From: CAYRIF01 sp964424205
GTDB taxonomy: Bacteria > Bacteroidota > Bacteroidia > Cytophagales > Cyclobacteriaceae
Assembly: GCA_964424205.1 (NCBI GenBank)
Contig: CAYRIF010000065.1
Location: 1-14,863, forward strand
Length of the DNA: 14,863 nucleotides
Direction: 5' to 3'
Shown piece after piece: positions 7,239-14,863 of this stretch. Position numbers and translations under genes: made by a program. The stretch's first letter is position 1. Each line of letters starts with the position of its first letter. The notes beneath the pieces were generated by a model. The model made no database searches, was not told the origin of the DNA, and saw only the letters and a list, made by a program, of their open reading frames with translations.

Positions 7239-9539
7239 TTATTTAAAAGTATATCCCAAGCCAATATTAAATGTTCTCGGATCACCCGGGTTGTAGGATG
7301 TTCCCCACCTAGACTTGTGGCCTCTAGTGGCATAAAGTTTATCACCAACATTCAAGGTATTGAGCCAAAGATCAAACCCTTTTATTTTATAACCAAGTCT
7401 TACGTTAAATACACTAAACCCTTCATATTCAGCCGTATTTGCGGCATCCATGAAGTATTTTCCAATTTTTTGCCACTCGATAGATATGCTAAGCCCTTTT
7501 ACTTGAGAAGGCTTATAGATCAATTCTGAATTGGCAATCCAATTTGGTGCAGACGGCATTTTATTGCCATTGTATTCCTTGCCCTTTTCTACATACTTTG
7601 CAAATTCATGCTTGGCATTAGAACCACTAAACCTAAAGCTAAGGTCATTCACAGGGTTTATATTGACACCAAATTCAATGCCTTGGTGCGTTGTTTCCCC
7701 TGCGTTTTGATTAGCCAGTGAGCCATCATCAGCTTTTACTTGGATGATTTCATTTGATCCGTTTAGCATGTATAGCGCAAAATCTAGCGATACCTTATCT
7801 TTCATCAGATTGAGCCACCCTCCGAGTTCGTAATTATCATGCTTGGTCGGCTTCAGTGTTGGCACTTTTACACCACGGTATAATTCACTTACTTGTGGCG
7901 GAACAAACCCCCTGCTGTAGTTGGCATAAATTCCTGATCCGTTGCCTAAATCATAAGTAAATCCTATTTTTGGAGTGAATGCACTAAAGGTATTTTTAGA
8001 GTCAGGGGCTCCGGAAAATGCTTCAACACCTAGGTTATTATTATAATCATAGGTGAATGCATCGTACCTGATGGCAGCCGTAAATTTCAGTTTGTCTGTC
8101 GCCTTAATTTCTCCCTGTACAAATGCGCCTGCATTGAAAAGGTTAACTTTATAGTCTGTTTTTACAGAATCAGTTTTTGTGAACGTATCATAAATACCCT
8201 CATTAGTTTTGTGAATCTTAATATAGTTGGCGATATAGGTATTTGGACTCGCATCTATGCTAATACCTCCTGTAACAGATACGGCATCATTAAATACCTG
8301 ATAGTGTTGTGCAATTAAACCATAGCTGTCAAAGCTATTATCATTGACTTCGCCATGTGCTAGATTAGGATCTCCTCCAGGGTTTCCATAACGCTTGTCA
8401 TCCTTCACTCGGTATGATGGATTTTGCTTGATAGCGTTATTTCTATAAAGCAAAATTAGCTTTGTCTTGCTGTGTGTATTCCACCTGTGAATTAAATCAG
8501 AGTGAAAACGCAAGGCCGTAACATCTCTATTGGTAAAAGTATGTTGTGAAGAATATTTTTGACCAAAAAAGTTAGCACTGTCCAAACTTCCCGTCATGTC
8601 TGTTACATAATCAATATAGGTAAAGGCGTTATTCCATGCTGTGTTTTTACTGATGTTATAATTTACTTTTCCTGTAAGTGAGAGCTTGTCAAAATTGCTG
8701 TGTTTTCTATATCCATTTCTTCTGTTGGCGTAATAACCACCTATGTAAACACCTACTTTGTCAAAAGTATTAGAATAACTAAAATCAGTTCGTTTATAGC
8801 CACGGTTACTTCCTTGAATAGAAAGTTTTCCGACAGGTACAGCAGTAGGTCTCGGAGTGATAAAATTGATGGCGCCACCTATGGCTTCACTGCCATAAAT
8901 AGAAGAGTAGGGCCCTCTGATTACTTCAATGGCTTTGGTCGCTGCTAAATTAATTTCTAATAAAGCATTGTGATTGAAAACACCACTTGTGCGAATCGGA
9001 ATACCATCTTCCATGTATAAGAAAATACTTTTGGTAGAGATTGGCTGACGAATGGCCATCATATGTTGTTCATTGCCTAAATCAACCATGTAAACGCCAC
9101 TCACTTTGTTGAGCAATTGGTCGGCAGAAGTTGCTTTCGTATCGTCAATGATTTGTGCGTTCAGTGATTCAATGGCCACCGAAACATCTTTTCTTTCTTG
9201 GGCATCTCTATTGGCACTTACTACAATTTGATTTAGTGTTTTTAGAGATTGTTTCAGATAGATAAGTCCCGAAACTTCCGACACTGGCTTGGTAATCGTT
9301 TCATATCCAATGGAAGTGATTTCTATGGCCTCTACGTTATCAGTGTTTTGTAAGCTAAATTTTCCTTGTGAGTCTGTAACTGTACCAACTGTTGTATTTT
9401 GAAGTACTACCGAAGCGCCAATAATTGGTTCGGCGGTTTGTTGATCGATGATTTTACCGGTAATTGTTTGTGCCACTATTTGGGTCGATAATAGTAGTAC
9501 GAACCCAAGTATGGTATATATTTTGTATAAATATTTCAT
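7239..9539 (-). CDS. TonB-dependent outer membrane receptor
   Basis: This 766-residue outer membrane receptor would import a substrate across the outer membrane using TonB energy. It has a signal peptide ending near VAQ (residues 22-24) and a carboxypeptidase-D-like beta-sandwich (about 25-105: TGKIIDQQTAEPIIGASVVL, TDSQGKFSL, SIGYET), typical of Bacteroidota receptors. The plug domain follows (about 115-235), with IFLYMEDGIPI and the hallmark IEVIRGPYSSIYGSEAIGGAINFIT. A 22-strand barrel runs to the C-terminus, which ends in the expected aromatic pattern (LGYTFK). The domain order lacks a SusC-like size and no SusD partner is adjacent, so polysaccharide uptake is less likely than a metal, siderophore, haem or similar ligand. 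The lipoprotein downstream and the small Cys protein upstream are the likely partners. The substrate is not determinable here. Confidence 0.93.
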   Translation of the reverse strand: MKYLYKIYTILGFVLLLSTQIVAQTITGKIIDQQTAEPIIGASVVLQNTTVGTVTDSQGKFSLQNTDNVEAIEITSIGYETITKPVSEVSGLIYLKQSLKTLNQIVVSANRDAQERKDVSVAIESLNAQIIDDTKATSADQLLNKVSGVYMVDLGNEQHMMAIRQPISTKSIFLYMEDGIPIRTSGVFNHNALLEINLAATKAIEVIRGPYSSIYGSEAIGGAINFITPRPTAVPVGKLSIQGSNRGYKRTDFSYSNTFDKVGVYIGGYYANRRNGYRKHSNFDKLSLTGKVNYNISKNTAWNNAFTYIDYVTDMTGSLDSANFFGQKYSSQHTFTNRDVTALRFHSDLIHRWNTHSKTKLILLYRNNAIKQNPSYRVKDDKRYGNPGGDPNLAHGEVNDNSFDSYGLIAQHYQVFNDAVSVTGGISIDASPNTYIANYIKIHKTNEGIYDTFTKTDSVKTDYKVNLFNAGAFVQGEIKATDKLKFTAAIRYDAFTYDYNNNLGVEAFSGAPDSKNTFSAFTPKIGFTYDLGNGSGIYANYSRGFVPPQVSELYRGVKVPTLKPTKHDNYELGGWLNLMKDKVSLDFALYMLNGSNEIIQVKADDGSLANQNAGETTHQGIEFGVNINPVNDLSFRFSGSNAKHEFAKYVEKGKEYNGNKMPSAPNWIANSELIYKPSQVKGLSISIEWQKIGKYFMDAANTAEYEGFSVFNVRLGYKIKGFDLWLNTLNVGDKLYATRGHKSRWGTSYNPGDPRTFNIGLGYTFK

Positions 9540-9889
9540 AAGTATTTTTTTAATGGTCGGTCTAATGACCGGCTAAGGTTATTTTTAAAATGAATAATAC
9601 AATGTGTGTGACTGAGGCATCAAACTTTGTGATTTGATGAATTAGTATAATTGTATTTTTTAGAATTGTGCCAATAGCAGCAACCTAATACCAGTTTAAT
9701 TTTTAAAATGCCGTATAAATAATCTGAATTATTTTATGCAGATACATGGGCGAGCCCGCCTGCCATCGGGCAGGAAAGAAACGAATCATATGCGGCATTT
9801 TGATGTTAAAATAGTATAACTCCAAACAGAAGATAATTAAAACAGCATCTCTTCGGAAATACGATGGTTAGGTGCTTTGACTTTGGCAA
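9540..9889. other. 350-base intergenic region upstream of the receptor gene
   Basis: No coding sequence is apparent. Just upstream of the receptor start lies a small palindrome CGGTC-taat-GACCG within 9550-9575 that could fold in the leader or bind a regulator. The middle holds the inverted-repeat element listed separately (9705-9801). I found no TAnnTTTG box on the minus strand, so the receptor promoter is not identified. Confidence 0.5.
9705..9801. repeat. 97-base inverted-repeat element (MITE-like) with inner palindromes
   Basis: The ends AAAATGCCGTATA (9705-9717) and TATGCGGCATTTT (9789-9801) are inverted copies matching at 12 of 13 positions. Inside are CCTGCC-atcg-GGCAGG (9759-9774), a core common to dispersed bacterial intergenic repeats, and GGGC-ga-GCCC (9748-9757). 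The nested design and lack of coding capacity fit a small non-autonomous or palindromic repeat. No target-site duplication is clear. Confidence 0.5.
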
Positions 9890-10270
9890 TTAAACCAGTC
9901 TAGGTGGAGGGGTAGGAATATCTAATGCATATTGTTTGGCAATGTGAGTATCAAATGCGTTAAACTTACATCTGATTGCCATGTTATTTACATTGAATTC
10001 AAGATTCGAAGTTGTATGGATGAAAGGCAAATTTAGTTTAATGCGTTGTGGTAACTGTTTGTTTTGAGATTCTTCTTGTTTTTGTTTTAACTCTTTAATG
10101 AGGTAACAAGAACCTTTACAGATTGAAATGGGATCATCCTTTTCTTCACAAAGAACGGTTGCAATGTATTCCTTATTGATTAAATAATCAATATATGGTG
10201 TGTAAACGCGTAACTGTAAAGCCACATACAGTGTGAATAAAAATATGGCTATGGCTTTGCGTGCACCCAT
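9890..10270 (-). CDS. Small Cys-motif membrane or exported protein of unknown function
   Basis: I do not recognise a named family for this 126-residue protein. It has one N-terminal hydrophobic segment (about 5-22) that could be a membrane anchor or uncleaved signal, then YIDYLINKEYIATVLC and a motif C41-x9-C51-x3-C55 in CEEKDDPISICKGSCYLIKEL, a Lys/Gln-rich stretch (59-78), and a lone C101. The C-x3-C pair resembles metal-handling sites such as those of Sco proteins, but there is no thioredoxin fold to support that name. From memory, similar small proteins with CxGxC occur next to TonB-dependent receptor genes in Bacteroidota. It sits 350 bases upstream of the receptor in the same orientation, and 103 bases downstream of valS past a strong hairpin, so it is more likely tied to the receptor locus than to valS. 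The ATG at 10270 gives the hydrophobic start. Confidence 0.72.
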   Translation of the reverse strand: MGARKAIAIFLFTLYVALQLRVYTPYIDYLINKEYIATVLCEEKDDPISICKGSCYLIKELKQKQEESQNKQLPQRIKLNLPFIHTTSNLEFNVNNMAIRCKFNAFDTHIAKQYALDIPTPPPRLV

Positions 10271-10309
10271 GATGTAAAGGTAGTTTGGAGATAGTTATTA
10301 GCAAAGAAA

Positions 10310-10363
10310 ACTGCTCATAAATTTCACAGAACTTCTCATAAGTTTCAAACTTTTGAGAAGTTC
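10310..10363 (-). terminator. Strong hairpin after valS, terminator-like
   Basis: GAACTTCTCA (10329-10338) pairs with TGAGAAGTTC (10354-10363), and AAGTTT (10340-10345) with AAACTT (10347-10352), giving a nearly perfect long stem ending 10 bases past the valS stop. A 20-base unit is also tandemly repeated here (10310-10329 and 10331-10350, 16 of 20 identical). No clear T-tract follows on the minus strand, so termination may be partial. Confidence 0.5.
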
Positions 10364-10373
10364 AATTTGGATA

Positions 10374-12995
10374 CTATCCCAATTCCTTCAAACTTTCCTC
10401 AATGGCTTTAATCTTAGCTTCAGCATCTGCCTGTTTTTTCTTTTCTGTAGCCACTACTTGCTCGGGTGCATTATTCACAAAGCGCTCGTTGCTTAGTTTT
10501 TTGGTGACGCCAATCAGAAACCCTTTGGTATATTTTAACTCTTGCGCCAGCTTCTCTTTTTCTTTTACCGGATCAATTGTTTCGGTCAATGGAATAAAAA
10601 ACTCGTCACCTTTGATGATGAAACTCGATGCGCCCTCCACATTTTCGTTAGTGTATTTGATAGCGCTCAAGTTGGATAATTTTTTAATTACCGCCTCAAA
10701 TGGTTCGAATGATGCTTTACTTTTAGTTTTTATGAATAATTCAAGTGTTTCCTTCGGACTGACCTGTTTGGCATTTCTGATATTTCTAATGTTGGTTACC
10801 ACTTCGAATGCTGCCCCAGTGTGTTCCAGAATTTGCTTGTCAAATGCCTGTGCCTTTGGCCATTCTGCCACAATTATAAAGTCATCTCCTTTTCTTTCTT
10901 TGATCAAGTGCCAAATTTCTTCAGTAATAAAAGGCATGAAAGGATGTAGCAGTCTCATTAATTTTTCCAGATACCCGATGGTCGTATCATACGTCACCTT
11001 GTCGATAGGCTGCTGATAGGCAGGTTTAATCATTTCTAAATACGAAGAACAGAAATCACCCCAAATTAATTTGTAGGTGCTCATCAGCGCATCTGAGATT
11101 CTATATTTACTAAAATGGTCGTCTATCTCAGCCACCGTCTCATTGAATTTTGCATCAAACCAATCCAAAGAAATTTGATTTGGATTCGCTAGACTCTCAT
11201 CTATCTCCCAGCCTTTGATAAGTCTGAAAGCATTCCATATTTTATTGGCAAAATTCCTACCTTGCTCAATGAGTTTTTCATCATATAGCAAGTCATTTCC
11301 TGCTGGTGAACTGAACAGCATGCCTGTCCTCACGGCATCAGCACTATATTTTTCTATGAGTACGAGTGGGTCAGGAGAGTTGCCCAATGATTTAGACATT
11401 TTCCTTCTTTTCTCATCTCTTACAATCCCTGTCAGGTACACATTCTTAAAGGGAATCTCATCTCTATATTCTTTCCCAGCAATAATCATTCGTGCCACCC
11501 AGAAAAATAGGATTTCAGGAGCCGTCACCAAATCATCCGTCGGATAATAATAGTTGATGTCTGCATTATTAGGATTAGAAATTCCGTTGAAAACCGAGAT
11601 CGGCCACAGCCATGACGATGCCCACGTGTCCAATACATCTTCATCTTGTCGCAGGTCAGCAGCAGTAAGGTTGGCATCCTTTTTCTGTGCTTCTTCAAGC
11701 GCTTTTTCTGCTGATGCTGCTACAACTACACTGCCATCGGGTAGGTAATAAGCAGGAATTTGATGTCCCCACCACAGCTGCCTAGAAATACACCAATCTC
11801 TGATGTTCTCCATCCAGTGTTTGTAGGTATTGATAAATTTAGCAGGATGGAATTTGATATCACCGTTCACTACATAATCCAAGGCAGGTTTGCTGATGTC
11901 CTCCATTTTTATAAACCATTGCATGGATAATTTCGGCTCAATCACGGCATTGGTTCTTTCAGAATAACCAACTTTGTTGGTCATCTCCTCTACTTTCACC
12001 AACTGCCCCATTTCGTCCAAGTCCTTGATGATTTTTTTACGCACTACGAAACGGTCTAACCCAACATAAAATTGTGCCTTCTCATTGATCGTACCATCAT
12101 CTGCGATGATATCAATGACCTCTAGGTTATGTCTTTGCCCGATTTCATAATCATTGATATCGTGGGCAGGCGTTACTTTTAGGCAACCCGTTCCAAACTC
12201 AGGATCTACATACTCATCGGTGACGATGGGTACTTCCCGATTGATAATCGGAATCAATACTTTTTTACCTACTAATTTTTTATAACGTTCGTCATTCGGA
12301 TTGACACAAACGCCCGTATCTGCCAAAATAGTTTCAGGCCTAGTTGTCGCGATGGTCACCCACTCGTCTTCTGTCCCTATAATTTTATATTTCACATAAA
12401 AAAGCTTCGATGCCACCTCTTTGTGGTTTACTTCTTCGTCAGACAAGGCAGTTTTTCCCAACGGATCCCAATTCACCATGCGGATGCCACGATAGATATA
12501 GCCCTTGTTATATAAATCTACGAAAACGCTAATGACCTCTTTGTAATAGTCCTCATCCATCGTGAAACGAGTCCGTTCCCAGTCGCAGGAAGCACCTAGT
12601 TTTTTCAACTGTTCCAGAATAATACCACCATATTTGTCTTTCCACTCCAGGGCATATTTCAAAAACTCTGCTCGGGAAATATCTTTTTTGTCGATGCCTT
12701 TTTCTTTGAGCATGGCCACTACTTTCGTCTCGGTAGCGATAGACGCATGATCCGTACCTGCCACCCAGCAAGCCTCTTTGCCTTCCATTCGCGCTTTTCG
12801 TACCAGTACATCCTGAATGGTATTGTTCAGCATATGCCCCATGTGCAGAACGCCCGTCACGTTTGGCGGCGGAATCACCACCGTGTAGGGTTCCTTATCT
12901 GGGTTAGGTTCTGAGTGAAAAAAATCTTTCTCCATCCATTGTTGATACCACTTATCTTCGATGGCGGAGGCGTTATATTTTGATGAAATTGACAT
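10374..12995 (-). CDS. valS: Valyl-tRNA synthetase
   Basis: This class Ia synthetase charges tRNA-Val with valine in the cytoplasm. The 873-residue protein is full length for the phylum. The Rossmann catalytic core begins near residue 36, with PPPNVTG at 42-48 and the HIGH-class motif HMGH at 51-54; GTDHASIATE follows near 80-90. The CP1 editing insertion spans roughly 190-340 (TTRPETILADTGVCVNP near its start). The second signature KMSKS is at 532-536. An anticodon-binding helical domain follows, and the last 65 residues form the Lys/Glu-rich coiled-coil arm seen in ValS. Nothing appears broken. It is apparently monocistronic: a strong hairpin lies downstream and nearly 500 bases of non-coding DNA lie upstream. 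I saw no T-box-like leader. Confidence 0.98.
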   Translation of the reverse strand: MSISSKYNASAIEDKWYQQWMEKDFFHSEPNPDKEPYTVVIPPPNVTGVLHMGHMLNNTIQDVLVRKARMEGKEACWVAGTDHASIATETKVVAMLKEKGIDKKDISRAEFLKYALEWKDKYGGIILEQLKKLGASCDWERTRFTMDEDYYKEVISVFVDLYNKGYIYRGIRMVNWDPLGKTALSDEEVNHKEVASKLFYVKYKIIGTEDEWVTIATTRPETILADTGVCVNPNDERYKKLVGKKVLIPIINREVPIVTDEYVDPEFGTGCLKVTPAHDINDYEIGQRHNLEVIDIIADDGTINEKAQFYVGLDRFVVRKKIIKDLDEMGQLVKVEEMTNKVGYSERTNAVIEPKLSMQWFIKMEDISKPALDYVVNGDIKFHPAKFINTYKHWMENIRDWCISRQLWWGHQIPAYYLPDGSVVVAASAEKALEEAQKKDANLTAADLRQDEDVLDTWASSWLWPISVFNGISNPNNADINYYYPTDDLVTAPEILFFWVARMIIAGKEYRDEIPFKNVYLTGIVRDEKRRKMSKSLGNSPDPLVLIEKYSADAVRTGMLFSSPAGNDLLYDEKLIEQGRNFANKIWNAFRLIKGWEIDESLANPNQISLDWFDAKFNETVAEIDDHFSKYRISDALMSTYKLIWGDFCSSYLEMIKPAYQQPIDKVTYDTTIGYLEKLMRLLHPFMPFITEEIWHLIKERKGDDFIIVAEWPKAQAFDKQILEHTGAAFEVVTNIRNIRNAKQVSPKETLELFIKTKSKASFEPFEAVIKKLSNLSAIKYTNENVEGASSFIIKGDEFFIPLTETIDPVKEKEKLAQELKYTKGFLIGVTKKLSNERFVNNAPEQVVATEKKKQADAEAKIKAIEESLKELG

Positions 12996-13211
12996 GTGCG
13001 TTATTCAAAAATTTTCTGGCTGTAAAAATAGATAAAATCGATGGATATCTGCGCATAAATAATTTGGAAGTATCATTCACCTAAAGAAAGCCATCTGCGT
13101 CATTCCTGAAAATTGAGAGTGACGAACAGTTTATCAGGAGTCTCTTTCATATAGCAAATTGTTTCTAACAGTTGTCTGCAATGGTTTCTTTTTTTTTTTG
13201 AAAACTTATAC
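12996..13211. other. Non-coding region upstream of valS
   Basis: No gene is visible. It holds CGTCATTC (13098-13105) facing GAGTGACG (13117-13124), an imperfect hairpin with one T-G pairing, and a run of 11 T at 13189-13199. The valS promoter must lie on the minus strand in this stretch, but only a one-mismatch -7-like box (complement of CAAAAATT at 13006-13013) was found, which is too weak to call. Confidence 0.4.
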
Positions 13212-13381
13212 TTTTCTAAATATTTCTAGCAGCATTAATCGTATTTCTGCTTTAGACCGCTCCAAAAAGTCGAGGTGATAAAATATTAAAGTTTACGTTT
13301 CTTTTTCTAAGTACACGCTCATGTTGATGTTTGTCATTTCGACGGTAGGAGAAATCTACATGCGGAAAGCAGTTATTGTAA
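13212..13381 (+). repeat. Direct repeat, left copy, flanking the fic unit
   Basis: This segment matches 14576-14737 in the same orientation, beginning TTTTCTAAATATTTCT in both copies and sharing CTCCAAAAAGTCGAGGTGA, CGCTCATGTT and AGGAGAAATCTA, with scattered substitutions and a few short gaps. This copy also contains GTCATTTCGACGGTAGGAG (13333-13351), a sequence type dispersed in Bacteroidota intergenic DNA; in the right copy this part has decayed. Confidence 0.75.
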
Positions 13382-13402
13382 GTCGGTGTAATCTTGGGTT
13401 TA

Positions 13403-13470
13403 GCTCACTAAAATAAAAAATACGGCTCATTTTTGTTGAAATATGAGCCGTATTACCTACATTAGTGAGC
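13403..13470 (+). promoter_or_regulatory. Nested inverted repeats upstream of fic, candidate operator
   Basis: The outer arms GCTCACTAA (13403-13411) and TTAGTGAGC (13462-13470) are exact complements; the inner arms AATACGGCTCAT (13419-13430) and ATGAGCCGTATT (13443-13454) are also exact. All four arms share the half-site TGAGC, and the last arm ends 13 bases before the fic ATG. Since the Fic protein has a winged-helix-like N-terminus, autoregulation by binding here is a reasonable inference. A cruciform or RNA hairpin that masks the start region is the alternative. Confidence 0.6.
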
Positions 13471-13483
13471 CGAATGATGAAAT

Positions 13484-14518
13484 ATGAAAATGGATAACAC
13501 CATAATAGACTTTATTAAAAGAAATACTAATTGCTCTTCGACTGAGATTTTACAAGGTATAGCTGAGAAAAAAAGCATCGCCACTGTAAAGCGGTTTTTA
13601 TCTAAAAGCATAGCTGAGAAACTAATTATTTCAACAGGACAAGGGAAAGCTACACGGTATAGTTTATCTCCATATTATATGTTATTTCAGCATATTGATA
13701 TGGAAAGATATTATGAAAGGGAAATTGATGAAAGAACAATCAATGAAAATTTTAACTTCTCTTTGATTACAGATATTCTTCCTCAGGTTAGTTTGTTTAT
13801 GAAGGAAGAAATGGATAAATTAAATGAGTTGCAAAAAGTTTACACTAAGAATAAATCCGAACTAAGTGATTTAGAATATAAAAAAGAATTAGAGCGTTTG
13901 GCCATTGATTTAAGTTGGAAGTCATCACAAATAGAGGGGAACACCTATTCGCTGTTGGAGACAGAGCGTTTGTTACGAGAAAGAGAAACAGCACAGGGAA
14001 AATCGAAGGAAGAGGCTGATATGTTGTTAAATCATAAAGATACTATTAATTTTATTTTAAAGAATCCTGATTATCTATTTCCATTAACAATTTCAAAAAT
14101 AGAAGACATACACAGTATGTTAGTAAAAGAACTTGGAGTGGAAAGAAATTTGAGAAAAAGACGTGTAGGCATATCAGGAACAAATTATAGACCTATAGAC
14201 AATGAATTCCAGATTAGAGAAGCACTTCTGGAGATGTGTACGCTGATTAATGGAAAAAAAAGTGTTTTTGAACAAGCTTTTTTAGCTTTGATTTTAATCT
14301 CTTACATCCAACCATTTGTTGATGGAAATAAAAGGACCGCTAGAATCGTAAGTAGTGCAATATTGACTAATAATAATTATTGTCCTATTTCATTCAGAAC
14401 AGTTGATAGTGTTGATTATAAAAAAGCAATGTTATTGTTTTACGAACAAAATAATGTAACAGCATTTAAAAATGTTTTTATAGAACAGTTTGAATTTGCA
14501 GTCAGTACATATTTTTAG
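13484..14518 (+). CDS. Fic-domain protein with N-terminal winged-helix region; catalytic His replaced by Gln
   Basis: Fic proteins usually transfer AMP (or another phosphate-linked group) from a nucleotide to a target hydroxyl. In this 344-residue protein, residues 1-62 look like a winged helix-turn-helix (SSTEILQGIAEKKSIATVKR, then KLIISTGQGKATRYSL). An N-terminal helical region leads to the inhibitory motif S147-x3-E151-G152 (KSSQIEGN), and the flap includes VGISGTNYRP (228-237). The core motif reads IQPFVDGNKRTAR (275-287): everything matches HPFxDGNxRxxR except that the catalytic His is Q276 (codon CAA, 14309-14311). The protein may therefore be inactive for classical AMPylation, or use different chemistry. 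The reading frame is intact with no other decay. ATG 13484 is the first start after an in-frame stop at 13478. The gene is visibly more A+T-rich than valS, and is flanked by direct repeats with no partner antitoxin gene. Confidence 0.9.
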   Translation: MKMDNTIIDFIKRNTNCSSTEILQGIAEKKSIATVKRFLSKSIAEKLIISTGQGKATRYSLSPYYMLFQHIDMERYYEREIDERTINENFNFSLITDILPQVSLFMKEEMDKLNELQKVYTKNKSELSDLEYKKELERLAIDLSWKSSQIEGNTYSLLETERLLRERETAQGKSKEEADMLLNHKDTINFILKNPDYLFPLTISKIEDIHSMLVKELGVERNLRKRRVGISGTNYRPIDNEFQIREALLEMCTLINGKKSVFEQAFLALILISYIQPFVDGNKRTARIVSSAILTNNNYCPISFRTVDSVDYKKAMLLFYEQNNVTAFKNVFIEQFEFAVSTYF

Positions 14519-14863
14519 CATTTAAAATAAATCAGAAAACAACTGCCCCCGCTAGAGCAAGTTTACAACTTGTGATTTTCTAAATATTTCTGGCAGTATT
14601 AATCGTATTTTCGCCTTAGATTGCTCCAAAAAGTCGAGGTGACAAAGTATTCAAGTTTATGTTTCCTATTCTAAATGCGCTCATGTTAATCTAAAGGACT
14701 ATAGGAGAAATCTATAGGTGGAAAGTAATTGCTGTAATTCAGAATGCTATAAAATGAAGGGAGTAGATATGATGGGTTTTTATCTTAAAACCCCTTAAAA
14801 AAACACAATTTAATGTGATTTTGCTATTATTTCCCCTATGGCTAATGAAATTAATATGTAAAT
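14519..14863. other. Non-coding right end of the window
   Basis: No gene is visible apart from the right direct repeat listed separately. Near the end, GGGTTTT (14774-14780) faces AAAACCC (14787-14793), followed on the plus strand by an A-rich rather than T-rich run. The ATG near 14840 opens only seven codons before a stop. Confidence 0.5.
14576..14737 (+). repeat. Direct repeat, right copy, flanking the fic unit
   Basis: Imperfect copy of 13212-13381 in the same orientation, starting 57 bases after the fic stop. The first 90 or so bases align almost without gaps; later parts have short deletions. Nothing else lies between the two copies but fic and its palindromic upstream region. Confidence 0.75.

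Noticed and set aside
10402..11016. 204-codon open frame on the plus strand inside valS
   Set aside because: It lies fully antisense to valS, shows no domain and has a composition typical of a shadow frame.
13189..13199. T11 tract as a terminator
   Set aside because: No stable G+C-rich stem directly precedes it and no plus-strand gene ends here.
13484..14518. Fic protein as a classical toxin of a FicT-antitoxin pair
   Set aside because: No small antitoxin gene is adjacent, the inhibitory motif is within the same protein, and the catalytic His is absent.
13212..14737. Direct repeats as a CRISPR array or insertion sequence ends
   Set aside because: There are only two long, diverged copies in direct orientation, with no regular spacers, no transposase and no inverted ends.
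14774..14793. Hairpin near the right edge as a terminator
   Set aside because: The 7-bp A/T-rich stem is followed by A residues on the plus strand and by mixed sequence on the minus strand.

Overview
The window looks like chromosomal DNA of a Bacteroidota bacterium, probably a Cytophagales-like marine or soil lineage. It carries a PorX-type response regulator (the regulator of the Bacteroidota type IX secretion system), a TonB-dependent receptor with an N-terminal carboxypeptidase-D-like domain, several lipoproteins, A+T-rich intergenic DNA and almost no Shine-Dalgarno-like sites. The genus cannot be fixed from this sequence alone.

Layout: (1) 1-1760, minus strand: an HD-domain phosphohydrolase whose stop codon directly abuts the start of lpxD, which runs off the left edge; this is the start of a lipid A operon. 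(2) 1816-5164, plus strand, divergent: porX, tsaE and an alanine dehydrogenase-like gene (ald). tsaE and ald overlap by 14 bases; a structured repeat-like spacer separates porX from tsaE. (3) 5371-5904, plus: a lipoprotein with a pyridoxamine-phosphate-oxidase-like split barrel. Its 3' end overlaps the converging next gene by 75 bases. (4) 5830-10270, minus: a small Cys-motif membrane protein, a TonB-dependent receptor and a Cys/His-rich beta-propeller lipoprotein, which I read as a candidate outer-membrane uptake locus, perhaps for a metal or metal complex. (5) 10374-12995, minus: valS, followed by a strong hairpin. (6) 12996-14863: accessory-looking DNA with one plus-strand Fic-domain gene (13484-14518). 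A nested inverted repeat lies just upstream of the gene, and an imperfect direct repeat of about 165 bases flanks the whole unit.

Most genes on the left and centre are housekeeping or envelope genes. The most distinctive parts are the Fic unit and the TonB receptor locus. The Fic protein has an N-terminal winged-helix-like region and an intact inhibitory motif, but Gln replaces the catalytic His; its likely operator is nested palindromes and the unit is bounded by direct repeats. The TonB receptor locus combines metal-ligand-like motifs in two small or soluble partners. No tRNA, rRNA, CRISPR array or intact insertion sequence was seen.
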